From Dendrolimus kikuchii (taxonomy: Eukaryota; Arthropoda; Insecta; Lepidoptera; Lasiocampidae), in the NCBI GenBank assembly GCA_019925095.2, contig CM034392.1, positions 26,359,887-26,423,886 of the forward strand: 64,000 bases of DNA. The letters are read 5' to 3'. The notes under the pieces are model-generated. The model did no database searches. It worked only from the letters and a program-made list of their open reading frames with translations, and was not told the origin of the DNA. Numbering within the stretch: position 1 is the first letter of the stretch; every line of letters starts with the position of its first letter. Position numbers and translations under genes: made by a program. Positions 9,322 through 21,080 of this stretch are shown in pieces.

Positions 9322-10597
9322 TTTCTATGTCTATTTGTTCGGGATTGCCGTAAAAACTACTGGGCCGATTTCGATGCGGTTTTCGTTGATCGACAGTTCA
9401 TTTTAGACTTAAAATTTGCGCTACTTTTTGTCCCGGTAAGAAAAAAAATCGTACCCCAATGCCGTTTTTTACTGATCGATAGCAAATAAGTAATAAAATG
9501 TGTGATTTTTTATTGCGGGAATCCCGCGCGAATTTTCCCGGGAACGGTTTGTAGTTATTCCGGTGCATAGAAATTGCTTATTCCTTCACAGTTTCCACTA
9601 AAACGACAGTTTACTTTCTTTTTTAAATGCTGCGATATTTTGTATCCCGGGAACCCCGCGGGAATTTCAAGTCAAACGTAGACGACATCGATGGCATATC
9701 CTAGTATCATATTATTACTTTATCTCATAAAAAGTGGGTAACTATCATAGCGAAGTCAAGCAGCGAGTGTATTTAAAAAAAGTTTACGGTTTTGAACACC
9801 TTATTTTACAATGTATTTAATATAATGTGTTCCAATCTCCAACAAAGAGTTTTTATTTATTTGATGCATCATAATACTGGCCACCAAATATACTAAATGT
9901 TTGAATTTAGAACATTTCTGACAGATTTTTTTTATCTATATATTTTCCCCCCATTAAAATCGTCATAGCAACGTTCAATTCTTGCAACTGACTTATGTGA
10001 ATTGGACTTAAATTGTGACCCCCGCCACTTCTGTGATTTATTAAAATATAAAGAGTATTTCTACCCGTTATACAAATATATCTAAAACACTTTCAATAAA
10101 CTGTAAAAAACCTGTGAAGTGCCGAATTACCAAAACAGACTTGGCTTAAAGGTCTAGAAACCAAACCATAAAAAAAAAATTTTTTTTATTAAAATCGTCA
10201 TACATTACGCACGTGCTGTTTTCTTTTATAATTAAAATAATTACAGACCGCAACAAATTAATATTTAAAGAAGTGTTTAACATAATGCAATTATTAATGT
10301 TTATTTCCTTTAATCCGAGTTGAGGCCTGTTCTTTAAAAATATCACATAGCGTCGTAATGGTCATTAATTGCTATGTAACAATGTAATTTAATCGCTTCT
10401 GGAAACATATTGCGTGTAATGAAATGTTAATCATTGCCAGGTGTATTTAGGGTTATTTTTAATGATGTCATTAAATGATAACTAGAGCTTCCCTTCCTTG
10501 TATAAAATCGAGGCCGCTCTAAATTTTTTTTTTATAGATTTTTTCACTAAAATGCTTTACTGGTTTAGTTGACCAGCGCTAGTTGAGTCAACAAGTC
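9322..10597. other. Unassigned AT-rich DNA
   Basis: Contains phrases typical of old Helitron-like DNA (TACTGGGCCGATTTCGATG near 9358; GGGAATCCCGCGCGAATT near 9519) but no ends I can define. No gene seen. Confidence 0.45.
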
Positions 10598-10882
10598 ATC
10601 CGTGCAGGAACGGAGAAAGAATACAAATTCCTGCGGCCGGGCGGCCTGTCGTAAGAGGCGACAAAACAACCCACAGCCAGGTGGTAGGGTATTTGCTCGA
10701 CTGGATGGCGACCACCCCTGGTCCAGAGTATGCCGCCATAACAACTTTAGATTGTGTTCCGGCATTAGTGGCAGGTTCCAGTGATTCTTAAGAGAGCAGC
10801 AGCGCCTTTGTAGCACGTTTGGTGTTGCAAATGTCCATAGGCGATGGTAACCGCTTTCCATCAAGTGGGCCGTCTGCCTGTC
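10598..10882 (+). mobile_element. RepA, 3'-truncated
   Basis: Begins normally at ATCCGTGCAGGAACGG but stops after CCGTCTGCCTGTC without an A tail, which argues for a later deletion rather than normal 5' truncation. Confidence 0.85.
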
Positions 10883-11143
10883 ATCATGCTGAGTTAGGAC
10901 CGATTTAGAACTTCATTTCGTAGTTCTATTGTCTTATTTATAAGTATGTTTAGGTCTGTATGTAATTCTAAATAAATATTTTTTTCTTTCTCTCTTTCTG
11001 AAATATCAGAGTGAACTAAAAGTTAGAGTGGTGAAGGCACAATGTTTTTTTCTTTAAAAGAAACTATACCCACAATTGGTTATCTAATTAAAAAAATAAT
11101 AAGACTCAAATTTAAAAAAAAATATGCAATCTAAATTCCACTC

Positions 11144-11371
11144 GACGTGGTAGCGTAATGGCTTGAGCACGCGCCCTAAACTCCAAAGAGCGTGGGTTCG
11201 AATCCTGGCCGTAACTCATGCACCACTTGGCAGTTTCCTGACCGAATGTGCATATTGTTATAATTACCACGTGCTAACAACAGTCAAGGAAAACATCGTG
11301 ATGAAACCACGAGATAACCGATGTGTCAAACCCGCCAAACCGCCTTAGACAAGTGTGGCAGGTATACTCTC
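11144..11371 (+). mobile_element. SINE-2, tRNA-headed, 3' end lost
   Basis: An A-box-like TAGCGTAATGG (11151) and B box GGTTCGAATCC (11195-11205) are followed by the body shared with 54466-54772 (TTACCACGTGCTAA, GATAACCGATGTGTCAAAC). The 3' part with CCCAGCAGTGGGAC is missing and a RepA fragment follows directly. Confidence 0.8.
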
Positions 11372-11525
11372 CTAAACAACCTCGAATTATGTTCTAGTAT
11401 TAGTGGCCAGGTTTCAGCACATTGGTAACACCTTTAGTGTTGCTTAAGTCCATAGTCAAGCGTAACCTCCTCTTCCACCAGGTGGGACGTCAGCGTGTCT
11501 GCTGTACTCCAATAATAATAAAAGA
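11372..11525 (+). mobile_element. RepA, diverged 3' half
   Basis: Recognisable by AACAACCTCGAATTATGTTC, TAACACCTTTAGTGTTGC and GTCTGCTGTACTCC before an (AAT)n-like tail. It is among the more decayed copies. Confidence 0.65.
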
Positions 11526-13240
11526 TTAAACCAAATGATTAAAAAAAAAAATATATGTAGTATATTTTGACTCTGACAGCTATTTCACCTGCAGTAGATT
11601 ATATACAGTAAAGGCATATAAGATTCCAGACAGATGCATTCTTCAACACGCACCGTGAATTAATCTTCATAAAAAAAAAGAATGTCCACAAGACCAATAC
11701 AGCACGTGAATACTTTAGTCCATGAATAAATCTAATAAATAATCTTTAGAAACGTAATTTATTAGGTACGGTATTACCGGACGGAAGCCTAAGGAGAGCG
11801 AGAGAGCAATATCACTTTGCATAAACGAGAAAAGGATGGGGGTAGCGTCCGTCATAAATAACAGCGGTACAAAAACAATGGACAATAGGTTGTGGTGAGA
11901 TACGTCTTCTTTAGGACTGTCCCCCAAATTCAAAATAGGAATGCCTCGGCTCGGAACGCGTGCGCAGGGTAGCGAGTGAAAAATGTCTTTTGTTTTCATC
12001 GTGTATGAGTGTTGGCGTACTATTTATCCAGAGGTGATACAAACTGGTCCGGCTAAAATCACCACGCTCGCACTAGTGTGTACGCACCTTACTATAATTA
12101 TTTATGCTGAATAACCTTAGTCTATGGTTATTTAATACATTCAAAACTTTGAAGGAATTATTATCAGGAACTGAAAGGTGATTTATTGTTCAATATTATT
12201 TTCTAATACCGTGTAATATTTCTTTGAAATCAACAGTAATTTTAGGATGTTGATAGTTTTTGAGCAGTAATTATGTGTTTTAGTGAGAATTAGGCGTCGG
12301 TCAAAGAACCTATAATTTGGCTGAGCTATACTGAAGACTTAATACGTCAAACAAGGTAACGTGGAGTAAGATGTTTTGCCCGCCATTGAGACGAATAGTA
12401 CTACATGTTCATACCTTAAAATAATTTTTTCAAAAGTATTTTAAAAACTGTCCAATTTATTAAAAGTAAACAGGTTATTTCAAATGATTATGCTATAACC
12501 ATAAGAATTCTATTAATACTTTATTTCGCATTAACAGATTGTCTTAACACAATGACAGACGCGGAGAAGGGAAAATAATGTACCATGCTTTCTTTTTGTA
12601 TCTAAACAGGCTAGGGTGTGAAATTCATAATACCAACAAAATGTACTATCCCCTAGGGATAGAAAACACTTGAACCGATTGACAAAATCTACAATAACAC
12701 GTAGGAAGCCGCGGTAAAAAGCCAGCTAAAGAATAAATATATAATTCTTCGACGTCATAACACAAAATTCCAAAATTCGTGCCATAATGAAATGTCTCTC
12801 AAATATGCTGAAAACCATAAGTTACCCCCTAGAAAACACTAGCGCCCCCTCTCCACATACACAGTCCAAGGCGTCACCCGGTCTAGCGGAAGTGACAAAC
12901 GTTCTGTTTATTAAAGTCAAAACATAATACTGGAGTGGCGTAAATCATGTGCCGCGCTTTCTGCCGCCGATCCACCCAAGACCCCCCTAAACCCCCACCG
13001 GCACTAATTTCCAGAAACGACCACTGAACTTTGCGTTTACGAACTACTTGCATGTTCTTCTATGTATAATGTATGTGCCTTTGACTGTTGGTTGAAAAAA
13101 GTAAAATGACGTATTTGGCGGTGGACTGTCACTATCTATAGCCACGAAAGAATTTGTTCAATTGCATCTTAGCGTAGCTTTTGCTGTTCTGTAATCAAAA
13201 ACTAAAGATGGCGGATTTTTGAGTACCAGCCTGCCTGATG
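11526..13240. other. Unassigned DNA, no supported gene
   Basis: Short frames only. Around 12840-13030 the DNA is GC-richer (CTAGCGCCCCCTCTCC, CACCCAAGACCCCCC) without a recognisable domain. It could be unique non-coding DNA. Confidence 0.45.
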
Positions 13241-13244
13241 AATG

Positions 13245-13925
13245 GTTATCGTCGTTTCTTACCGGCGCCAAAAAAACCCCAAAAAATCAGTGTTTGGTTT
13301 ACTCATCCAACACACATAAACAGTAAGTATTATATTATAATCGATAGCTAGAAATAGGAGATATGCGAGTGGCTGATCATCTCCTCCGGGCCAAAACAAC
13401 CAGCTCAAACACAAATCGAGTTGGGGGTTTTGACTTGGGAGAGGCAACGCGGTCGCTCACGTATATACAGTTATTATACATATATCAGTATTAAAACGTG
13501 TATATTTAGTATATGTAAGTATATAATATAATATTTTTTTTACCAGGGGAAATCCGTTTGAGAACTAAGCCGCGACAAGGACAGAACCTTGGGGACATAT
13601 TTCACGACTTAGTATGGGATTCGCCGAATCGGAGGTGGCACTAGCTTGCCCAGTCAGAACTGGAGCCATGCTATTGCCACTCCCCAGTTAGGGATACCCA
13701 CTATAACCCCTGGGTGTACCGTCCTGCGCCTTATGCCAGGGCTACGGGTAATTAGGCTGCTCGACTCCGCGATGCCCTGGCAGGCGTGGGCCCCCAAGTA
13801 TATAATATCATTTTTTTTTAGCCAGGGGAAATCCCCTTGAGGACCATAAGTCGCGACAAGGGCAGAACCTTGGGGGGATAATTCGCGACCCATGTGTAGG
13901 ATTCGCCAGATAGAGGGTGGCACCA
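13245..13925 (+). repeat. RepG block with an internal direct repeat
   Basis: A T-run followed by CCAGGGGAAATCC, GACAAGG-CAGAACCTTGGGG and GGATTCGCC occurs at about 13530-13635 and again at 13805-13920, a unit of about 275 bp. The second unit is cut off by the RTE-like insertion at 13926. The left part (GGCGCCAAAAAAACCCC near 13262) is probably the same element. The type is unknown; a LINE end is plausible. Confidence 0.6.
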
Positions 13926-14158
13926 GTGGATGGATGCAGAAGTCGTGGAAGGCCACGACACACCTTCCATGATCAAATTAATCGTGTACTAGCAGAAGGT
14001 GATGTCAGGAGCCTTAAGAACAGACGAGCGTGCATGACAAGAGTTATGAATGTCAAAGAAGCAAGTGAGGTGTGTAAGAATAAGCCTAAATGGCGCTCTG
14101 TTGCTTGTGCCTACCCCGCAAGGGAACTGGCGTGAAGTTATGTATGTATGTATGTATA
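13926..14158 (+). mobile_element. RTE-like LINE 3' end
   Basis: Starts at the codons for VDGCRSRGRPRHTFHDQI and ends in (TATG)n. Open to the normal end of the family frame. Inserted directly against the RepG repeat. Confidence 0.85.
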
Positions 14159-14327
14159 TTTCTATTATAACAATGGGCGGCCTTATCGCTTATAGCGATC
14201 TCTTCCAGGTAACCTGGTGTCCAAGGAGACATTACAAGAAAAAGTAAATAATATTTGGTCGTTATCTCTCTATCTATAAGACACAAAACAGAACCTGATA
14301 TTAGACTAATTGCTTACAATCTCCGGT

Positions 14328-14536
14328 ATTTTTTTTTCGCACGAGTTCAGCAGACAGGCAGACATGCCACTCGATGAAAAGCGGTTACCATCGCCAATGG
14401 ACATTTGCAACACCAAAGGCGCTACAAATGCGCCGCTGCTCTCTTAAGGGAGACTGGAACCTGGTCACTAATGCCGATGGGTTGTTTTGTCGCCTCTTAC
14501 GACAGGCCGCCTGGAAATTGTATCTTTCTTTTTACA
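14328..14536 (-). mobile_element. RepA with internal deletion
   Basis: Both ends are present but about 90 bp from the centre are missing: ACTAATGCCG is joined straight to ATGGGTTGTTTTGTCGCC. Confidence 0.8.
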
Positions 14537-14788
14537 TGCTTTTAGCATGTCATCACTCTCTGTTGAGCAACTGTCACAAGACTTCAGTTAAGTTGATAAT
14601 GTTGATATTAGGTGGATGAACCAAATTAAATCAATTTAGTTGACAGGCACAGAAGTAAAAGAACATAGAAAGATTCAATGTCATTGAATAGCATCGTATC
14701 CCTTCAGTTATATGCTGTGCAATCATATCAGCATTAGGTGTTAGTATCAGAGGCATAGAACTTTTTTGATAGTGGATCGTTTCTTATT

Positions 14789-14996
14789 TACCCGACTGGA
14801 TGGCTACCATAACAACTTTGCCGCCATAACAACCTTGAGTTGTGTTCCGGTATTAGTGGCCAGCTTCCAAAATCCCCTAAGAAATCAGAAGCACATTTGT
14901 CGCAGTTTTGATGTTGCAAACGTCCATAGACGTTGTTAACCGCTTTCCATCAGATGGGCCGTCTGCTGTATGCGCAGAACTCATGCAATAAAAAAA
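14789..14996 (+). mobile_element. RepA, 5'-truncated and diverged
   Basis: Begins within CCCGACTGGATGGCTACC, contains a small internal duplication (CATAACAACTTTGCCGCCATAACAACC), and ends CATGCAATAAAAAAAG. Confidence 0.8.
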
Positions 14997-15024
14997 GAAG
15001 CCAACTCGGGTGAGGTATAAATAA

Positions 15025-15497
15025 TGTTACAACTCAGGTCCCGACAAAAACAAAATCCACCTGCATATCTGAAACAAAAGACATTTTATTACCTGCCGGC
15101 GTTTAAACTAATTATAACTCTTTTATGACCGTCTTCTTTTGTTTGCTTTGTGTTTAAAATTTGTGATTAGAAAACAGCCCATTGTTTTATTGCACTCATT
15201 TATGGCCGCCTACGGCCGACTCATTAGCCAGGTGTTTCGGATTACGATACGGGCACATTGCATTTGTGCAGTATAAAACGATGATCTAATGGAGAGGGAG
15301 GTAATCGAGCGAGAACCACGAGCGAAGCCCGACGTGTGTACTATAATCGGGAATCTAATAAGTTACGACCTTCTGCATTACGTTTGGACTTGTTGTGTTT
15401 GGTTATATTTGTACCTGTGTTATACGTGTTTGTATAGTACTAATAAACTCTATAATAATTCTAACTGCATTTTAATTAGAGCTTCGTACTAGTAACA
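15025..15497 (+). mobile_element. LTR-1 solo LTR
   Basis: A 473 bp element starting TGTTACAACTC and ending AGTAACA, flanked by the 4 bp duplication ATAA (15021-15024 and 15498-15501). A TATA box (GTATAAAACG at 15271) and a downstream AATAAA (15442) give the plus orientation. There is no internal retroviral sequence on either side, so it is a solo LTR left by recombination. Two more complete copies, at 39.7 and 54.0 kb, also have 4 bp duplications. Confidence 0.85.
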
Positions 15498-15501
15498 ATA
15501 A

Positions 15502-17040
15502 TTATGCTTTAACACGTTGCTAATACATACATAACGACAAAAAGGCTATGAAAAGATATTGTTATAATTTAACAACTATAAGTGGGTTTAACGAAAAAGT
15601 AGACTTCAAGAGGCTGGTTTCAGTATCAGACATAGATAATCTTCTAAGAGTACATTCCTTTGATGCTTTAATTGATTTCAAAATAACCGTCAAAATTATA
15701 CATTGCAATTCTACTCAACAAAACATCAACTTCAGTACCACAAATAACAACTGAAGTATCATAATAAACATTTCAAAATTTATTAAAAGTCGCAAATTAT
15801 GAAAATGATAAAAGAATCCGTGAATCGACTCATAACGAGCAATAGTATGAGTCATTAAAATAATTCAAAGATTTGCCAGTGAGGGCGGCACCTAAGCGTG
15901 TCGGCCACCAAAACGGCGGCAAAAGGAGAGGGGGGGCATGAAATTAAATTCTGTCACAAACGGCACAACAAATCATGTTTATTTAGAGACCTAAAAATAT
16001 CTCGGGTGGGCATTATATCGTATAAAACGCGGACCGCGCCGTCCGCTCAGGAGATTACGCAAGGCGACATTAAAGTGAGCGCAATTATTTATTTTAGACC
16101 CACCGGGCTAGATTACATTACTCCATATAAATAAATAACCAAAACAATAAGAGCTATTCCAATAAATTATCTTTTTATTGCCCGGATTGTGAAAATTTTA
16201 GACACTTATCCGTTGGGGGTTGGGGGTAGACGGGCGCGGGGCTGAGGGGAGGCCCCCCGATTTATTTATGGCGGTTGAGACGCGGTTTTGAATTCGTCGC
16301 ATCCACGTCCCGTTGCGCGGTTCTCCACTAGACGGCACGAACACGCCACCAGCATGGCGGAGATCGAGACGAATGTTGAAGTTTATTGATATTGTGCATA
16401 GCGTTTGCAAAAGTGTCATGTCTTCCATAGTTACATACTATAGAGGTACTGCAACTGAAATGATCCAGCTACAACAAGTAACCAAGAGTCCAGACATTCA
16501 TTCTGATTTCATAGCTATTAACGACGACTTCGTCCTTATGGAATTTTTCTTCGCGGAACTCTATTTTTGAAAGTAGCCTAAGTTACCCCTTATAAGATCA
16601 GCTAGCTGCCAGTGAAAGTCCCGTCAAAACCAGTCTAGCAGTTTCAGAGATTAGCCGGAATAAACGGACAGATAAAAATTTTCTAAATTGATTTTTTGAC
16701 GTAAGTCCCGTATATACTTTCAAATGCATATAGTAAAAAGCTGCTATTTTGACATTACAAACGGACACTTCTGTTTTTTATTTATCTGTATAGATTAGTG
16801 GTGACAGTGAAACTTCGTTAGCGTTGTTGTCATGATGTAGTTGTCAGTGAGTTGCAACGGTGGCACTACATAAGCGTGACCTTCATACCACCTCTTTGGC
16901 TACATTTATCTATCCCACGAAAACTTCATCATTTATCGAAATAAAAAATACCTATTCAAGTGTTTAAAGCTAAATTGGTGATAGTGAGGAATTCCATGCA
17001 CTTTCTTTACGTGTCTGTCTTTTCTTTCACTCATTAGAGA
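15502..17040. other. Mostly unassigned; RepJ fragment inside
   Basis: A G-rich stretch at 16205-16260 follows a low-complexity AT region. About 16600-16800 matches the inverse of 46140-46260 (GTAAAAAGCTG-TATTTTGACATTACAAAC), a dispersed repeat of unknown class (RepJ). The 68-85 codon frames here have no recognisable motif. Confidence 0.45.
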
Positions 17041-17870
17041 TGTCCCGACTAGGTGGAGAAACGAGGTGGAATGCTCCTCCGTCTTAAAGGGAAATCTTCC
17101 AGCGAAGCCATTGTTATAGCAGTGTGTAACTCCTGAGTGATTAACTCACAAGATATTATATCCGACGCGATGAGTGATTAGATATGTATATCACTTGCGT
17201 TCAAAATGTGTCTTTATATCTTTAACTCTTTAGTTCATGTCTGTTCCATGCAATGACTATAGATCCAAATGAGAAGAAATTAGAAAGAAAAGAGAAAGAA
17301 TGATTAGCCCGCGCGCTGCGCATGCGCAGTATTATTGCCGCTGCCTACACCTTTTAGATTATAAGAATCTTCTATACTGTGTAATTTAGTCCAAATTGAG
17401 CCATAGGATAGTTTTTATTTCGAATTATGGACTAAATATTTTTAATTACAAAAATATCCACTAAAAGTCAAAGGCCATCTAAATGGCGTGTATGTTATTA
17501 AAATGTCAGATATTTTGCGTTGCCACAGGTACGTGTCGGCTCTGCTAGTATATCACTCACAGATAATAAATCATCTTGTCTGCAATTGACACTGACACTA
17601 TTCACTGTAAAGATAAAGAGTTAAAGATATAAAAGAGTGATATATATCTTTGTATCAAAAATATATATATCACTCTTTTCTTCTTGGTGAGTGACTTATC
17701 CCATGACTACATTGTTATGCTTTGCAGGTATAAGCCTAGGTCTATCTGTTATTGTTGGAATTTTTTATATATTCGTTGTAAGTATTGGGAATCGTTTGCG
17801 ACCTCAATTAATTCACAGCGCCATCTCTTGACTTGTAAGTGTTCCACTACAATCTTCTGTTTGATATTTG
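17041..17870 (+). repeat. RepF copy split by a DNA transposon
   Basis: The left part (CTAGGTGGAGAAACGAGG, ATGCTCCTCCGTCTTAAAGG) and right part (GCAGGTATAAGCCTAGGTC, CACAGCGCCATCTCTTGAC, TGTAAGTGTTCCACTACAA) are continuous in the copies at 34451-34664 and 50260-50460. The interruption is 17118-17709. Confidence 0.75.
17118..17709. mobile_element. 592 bp non-autonomous DNA transposon
   Basis: Bracketed by the 9 bp duplication CATTGTTAT (17109-17117 and 17710-17718), while two other RepF copies show the unoccupied site. Terminal inverted repeats are weak. Sub-terminal inverted segments are clearer: TATATCACT and TCTTTATATCTTTAACTC on the left (about 17190-17230) recur inverted near 17615-17660. 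There is no transposase. A 9 bp duplication is typical of the Mutator-like group, but that assignment is an inference. Confidence 0.65.
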
Positions 17871-18172
17871 GGATCGGCACGAACCTCACTTCCTTTCCGT
17901 ACTCTTTTATTCTGGCATAAGTCTTCTGTCACACCACAAATCATCATGTTATTTAAATGATTGTATTGTCTCCATTTCAGTAAATCTCGTAAGTGTTAAT
18001 GCCGTTTCTGAGGGCTTACTCTCAAACGTTTATCGTTTTATAACTTTTTTTGCTTTTTGAAATGATAACTTCTTATGGGAGGGTAAACTGCTTCGTTACG
18101 TCACGCGTTACGGCGCCAGTCTGTCTATTCAGTGATCACGGAAAACCTACTGGACCAACTTAGATTAGTTTT
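17871..18172. other. Unassigned DNA
   Basis: No feature recognised. Confidence 0.45.
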
Positions 18173-18484
18173 ATCCGTGCAGGAACGGAGAAAGAATACA
18201 ATTTCCTGCGGCCGGGCGGCCTGTCGTAAGAGGCGACTAAACAACCCACAGCCAGGTGGTAGGGCATTTGCCCGACTGGATGGCAACCACCCCTGGTCTA
18301 GAGTATGTCGCCATAACAACCTTAAGTTGTGTTCCGGCATTAGTGGCAGATTGTAGTCTCCCTTAAGAGAGCAGCAGCGCACTTGTAGCACCTTTGGTGT
18401 TGCAAATGTCAATAGACGATGGTAACCGCTTTTCATCCAGTGGTCCGTCTGCCTGTCTGCTGAACTCATGCAATAAAAAAAAAA
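18173..18484 (+). mobile_element. RepA, first half of dimer 2
   Basis: Full-length copy ending CATGCAATAAAAAAAAAA, followed by the same linker as dimer 1 (ACATATTTTGAGATAATTTT). Confidence 0.9.
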
Positions 18485-18514
18485 CATATTTTGAGATAAT
18501 TTTAATGTATAGAG

Positions 18515-18802
18515 TTCCGAGCAGGAACGGAGAAAGAATACAATTTCCTGCGGCCGGGCGGCCTGTCGTAAGAGGCGACTAAACAACCCACAGCCAGGTG
18601 GTAGGGCATTTGCCCGACTGGATGGCTACCACCCCTGATCTAGAGTATGTCGCCATAACAACCTTAAGTTGTGTTCCGGCATTAGTGGCAGGTTGCAGTC
18701 TCCCTTAAGAGAGCAGCAGCGCATTTGTAGCACCTTTGGTGTTGCAAATGTCAATAGGCGATGGTAACCGCACTCATGCAATAAAAATTAATAAAAAAAA
18801 AA
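18515..18802 (+). mobile_element. RepA, second half of dimer 2
   Basis: Uses the variant head GAGTTCCGAGCAGGAACGG as in dimer 1. A 36 bp or so deletion joins GGTAACCG to CACTCATGCAATAAAAA near the 3' end. Confidence 0.9.
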
Positions 18803-19449
18803 TGTAAGTTATCACTTCTGCCGGGTGTCCCAAAGACACCTGATTTTTTTTATGTATTTAAGTGTATTTTCCATTGCTATTTATTTTTGAGTTGTATCAA
18901 CTATATTGTTGTAGTTTAAAAGAAATCTTTGCTCTTTCTTTCTTGTCTCTAAAATTTAATTGACTCTTTCGGGCTGATTGGACGAAAACGCATGACGGAT
19001 AACATTTGTGACTAAGGCTTCTGTGCCGGCAAGTGGAAAACCGCCTATTTTTGGGGTCTTTTTAATTTTAATTAAAACTTTAGTTAGTTTAATTAATGGC
19101 CGAATAGTAATGTCGGTCTGTATGTTTATCGTCGTCACTTCCGGCGATGAAGGAGATTTCTTTGTTTTTATGTGTTTTAGTATATGTTGATATGCTTATA
19201 CGTTATTGAGTGAGTGTTATGCATAGATTGACACCGAGAGTTCTATATTAACGAAAGTAAGCTTATGCCCGGTTGCTTTGTATTTATTTAGGTTTATGGC
19301 TTGGCAGTCAGGTCTTTAAGCCAGATCTTAGATTATAATACAGTTTCTTCATTTTCTTAAAGCTTATGTATAGCTCAACTCAGCTGTAGATTATCAACTG
19401 ACGCCATTCAACGGAGTTCTTGTGACAACTCTAAGGGCCATATTTCACT
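18803..19449. other. Unassigned DNA
   Basis: AT-rich; no supported gene or repeat boundary. Confidence 0.45.
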
Positions 19450-19772
19450 ATTTTTTTTATTTATTTTTTATTGCAGGAGTTCAGCAGACAGGCAGACGGC
19501 CCACTAGATGGAAAGCGGTTACCATCGCCTATGGACATTTGCAACAACAAAGGTGCTACAAATGCGCTGCTGCTCTCTTAAAAGAGACTGGAACCTGGTC
19601 ACTAATGCCGGAACACAACACAAGGTTGTTATGGCGGCATACTCTAGACCAGGGGTGGTCGCCATCCAGTCGAGCAAATACTCTACCACCTGGCTGTGGG
19701 TTGTTTAGTCGCCTCTTACGACAGGCCGCCGGGTCGCAGGAAATTGTATTCTTTCTCCGTTCCTGCACGGAT
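19450..19772 (-). mobile_element. RepA, full length
   Basis: Tail shown as a T-rich run from 19450; the 5' end is at CCGTTCCTGCACGGAT. A 144-codon frame over it is just the antisense reading of the element. Confidence 0.9.
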
Positions 19773-20210
19773 AAAAATACAGTTCACATTTCTACTCAAA
19801 AACTATCAATATCCAACAACTACTGTTCAGTTAAGAGTAATTTTATACATTTTTAGAAAATAAAACTGCACAGCACAACATTTCCTTTCAGTTCCCGCCA
19901 AAGACCCCTGGCCGGTTTCTATATCTTTGACATAAGTTCCACACAAGTAATGTCAACTTTCAACCGATGTGATGGTAAGTGAATGGATAGTAAGTCAGAT
20001 ATAGGAGCGAGCGGTTTCTAAATGGTTGACGCATTCGCGTCTAAAGTAGATAATAAATACATAAGGTGACAAGTAACGTCATCATCCGGATTACAAAAGC
20101 AATTAGTTGAATTAGTCAAAGATGAATAGCTAAACAAAGTGTCAATTAAATACATACTTTGTGCATTTAGTAAATAAGAACATGAGATAATGAGAATAGA
20201 ATAAACGTCA
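19773..20210. other. Unassigned DNA
   Basis: No recognisable feature before the Helitron that starts at 20211. Confidence 0.45.
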
Positions 20211-20607
20211 TCTATATATATAAAAATCAATTGCTGTTCGTTAGTCTCGCTAAAAGTCGAGAACGGCTGGAATGATTTGGCTAATTTTGGTTTTGAATGA
20301 TTTGTGGAAGTCCAGGGGTTTAAAAGGTTTAATATGAAAAAAATGCTTGGAATATAGTAAAAACAACAATTTCGCTTTCAGTTAAAAACTATTCCTACCT
20401 GTCAAATATTTGATGTTTGTCGCGTCGTTTAGAAATCAATTAAATTTAAAAGTCGTTCTGAAATTAAATTTAAAAGTGTATGTAGTATTTTTTTTTCATT
20501 TTTTTGGTTTTGAATGTCAAACGTTTGATGTTCGTCCCATCGTTTAGAAATCAACCTTTTTTTATTTATTGATTCTGAGGCGGTACGAAGTTTGCCGGGT
20601 CAGCTAG
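20211..20607 (+). mobile_element. HelD non-autonomous Helitron, complete
   Basis: A 397 bp element with 5' TCTATATATATAAAAATC after A and 3' GTTTGCCGGGTCAGCTAG before T. The start GCTGTTCGTTAGTCTCGC and end GGCGGTACGAAGTTTGCC are unlike those of HelB, HelC and HelE, so this is a separate family using the same A/T insertion rule. No coding capacity. Confidence 0.8.
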
Positions 20608-20740
20608 TAATAATATATAAATAATTATAGCATCTAGCTCCAGCCTCTTATATATATTTTGTATAACGTTTTGATCTTGTCAAGCATGTAAGGAATTTAT
20701 GGCGATATGTTGCAGTATAAAATTTTAGTAGTCATGTCAT

Positions 20741-20918
20741 TGATCGTGTACTAGCAGAAAGTGATGTCAGGAGCCTTAAGAACAGACGAGCTTGCATGAC
20801 AAGAGTTATGAATGTCAAAGAAGCAAGTGAGGTGTGTAAGAATAAGCCTAAATGGTGCTCTGTTGTTCGTGCCTACCCCGCAAGGGAACTGGCGTGAAGT
20901 TATGTATGTATATATGTC
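20741..20918 (+). mobile_element. RTE-like LINE 3' end
   Basis: Starts TGATCGTGTACTAGCAGAAA and ends in an impure TATG tail (TATGTATGTATATATG). Confidence 0.85.
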
Positions 20919-21080
20919 ATTATTAAAACTATAATAATATTTTTCTTTCCTCTTACTGTATCTTTGTCTTACTGAGTAAGCACTGTTTGCTACAACTCCA
21001 TTAATTCTTCGAAAAGTAATTGTTTAACATATTCCTGTATAAAATTAACTAAACAAAAACTTATAGTTAATCAATTTTTA

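Noticed and set aside
18125..18586. 153-codon and many 60-130-codon frames over RepA copies (motifs such as CRLLRQAARPQEI)
   Set aside because: They recur wherever RepA lies, on both strands, with different ends depending on local mutations. They follow the repeat, not a gene.
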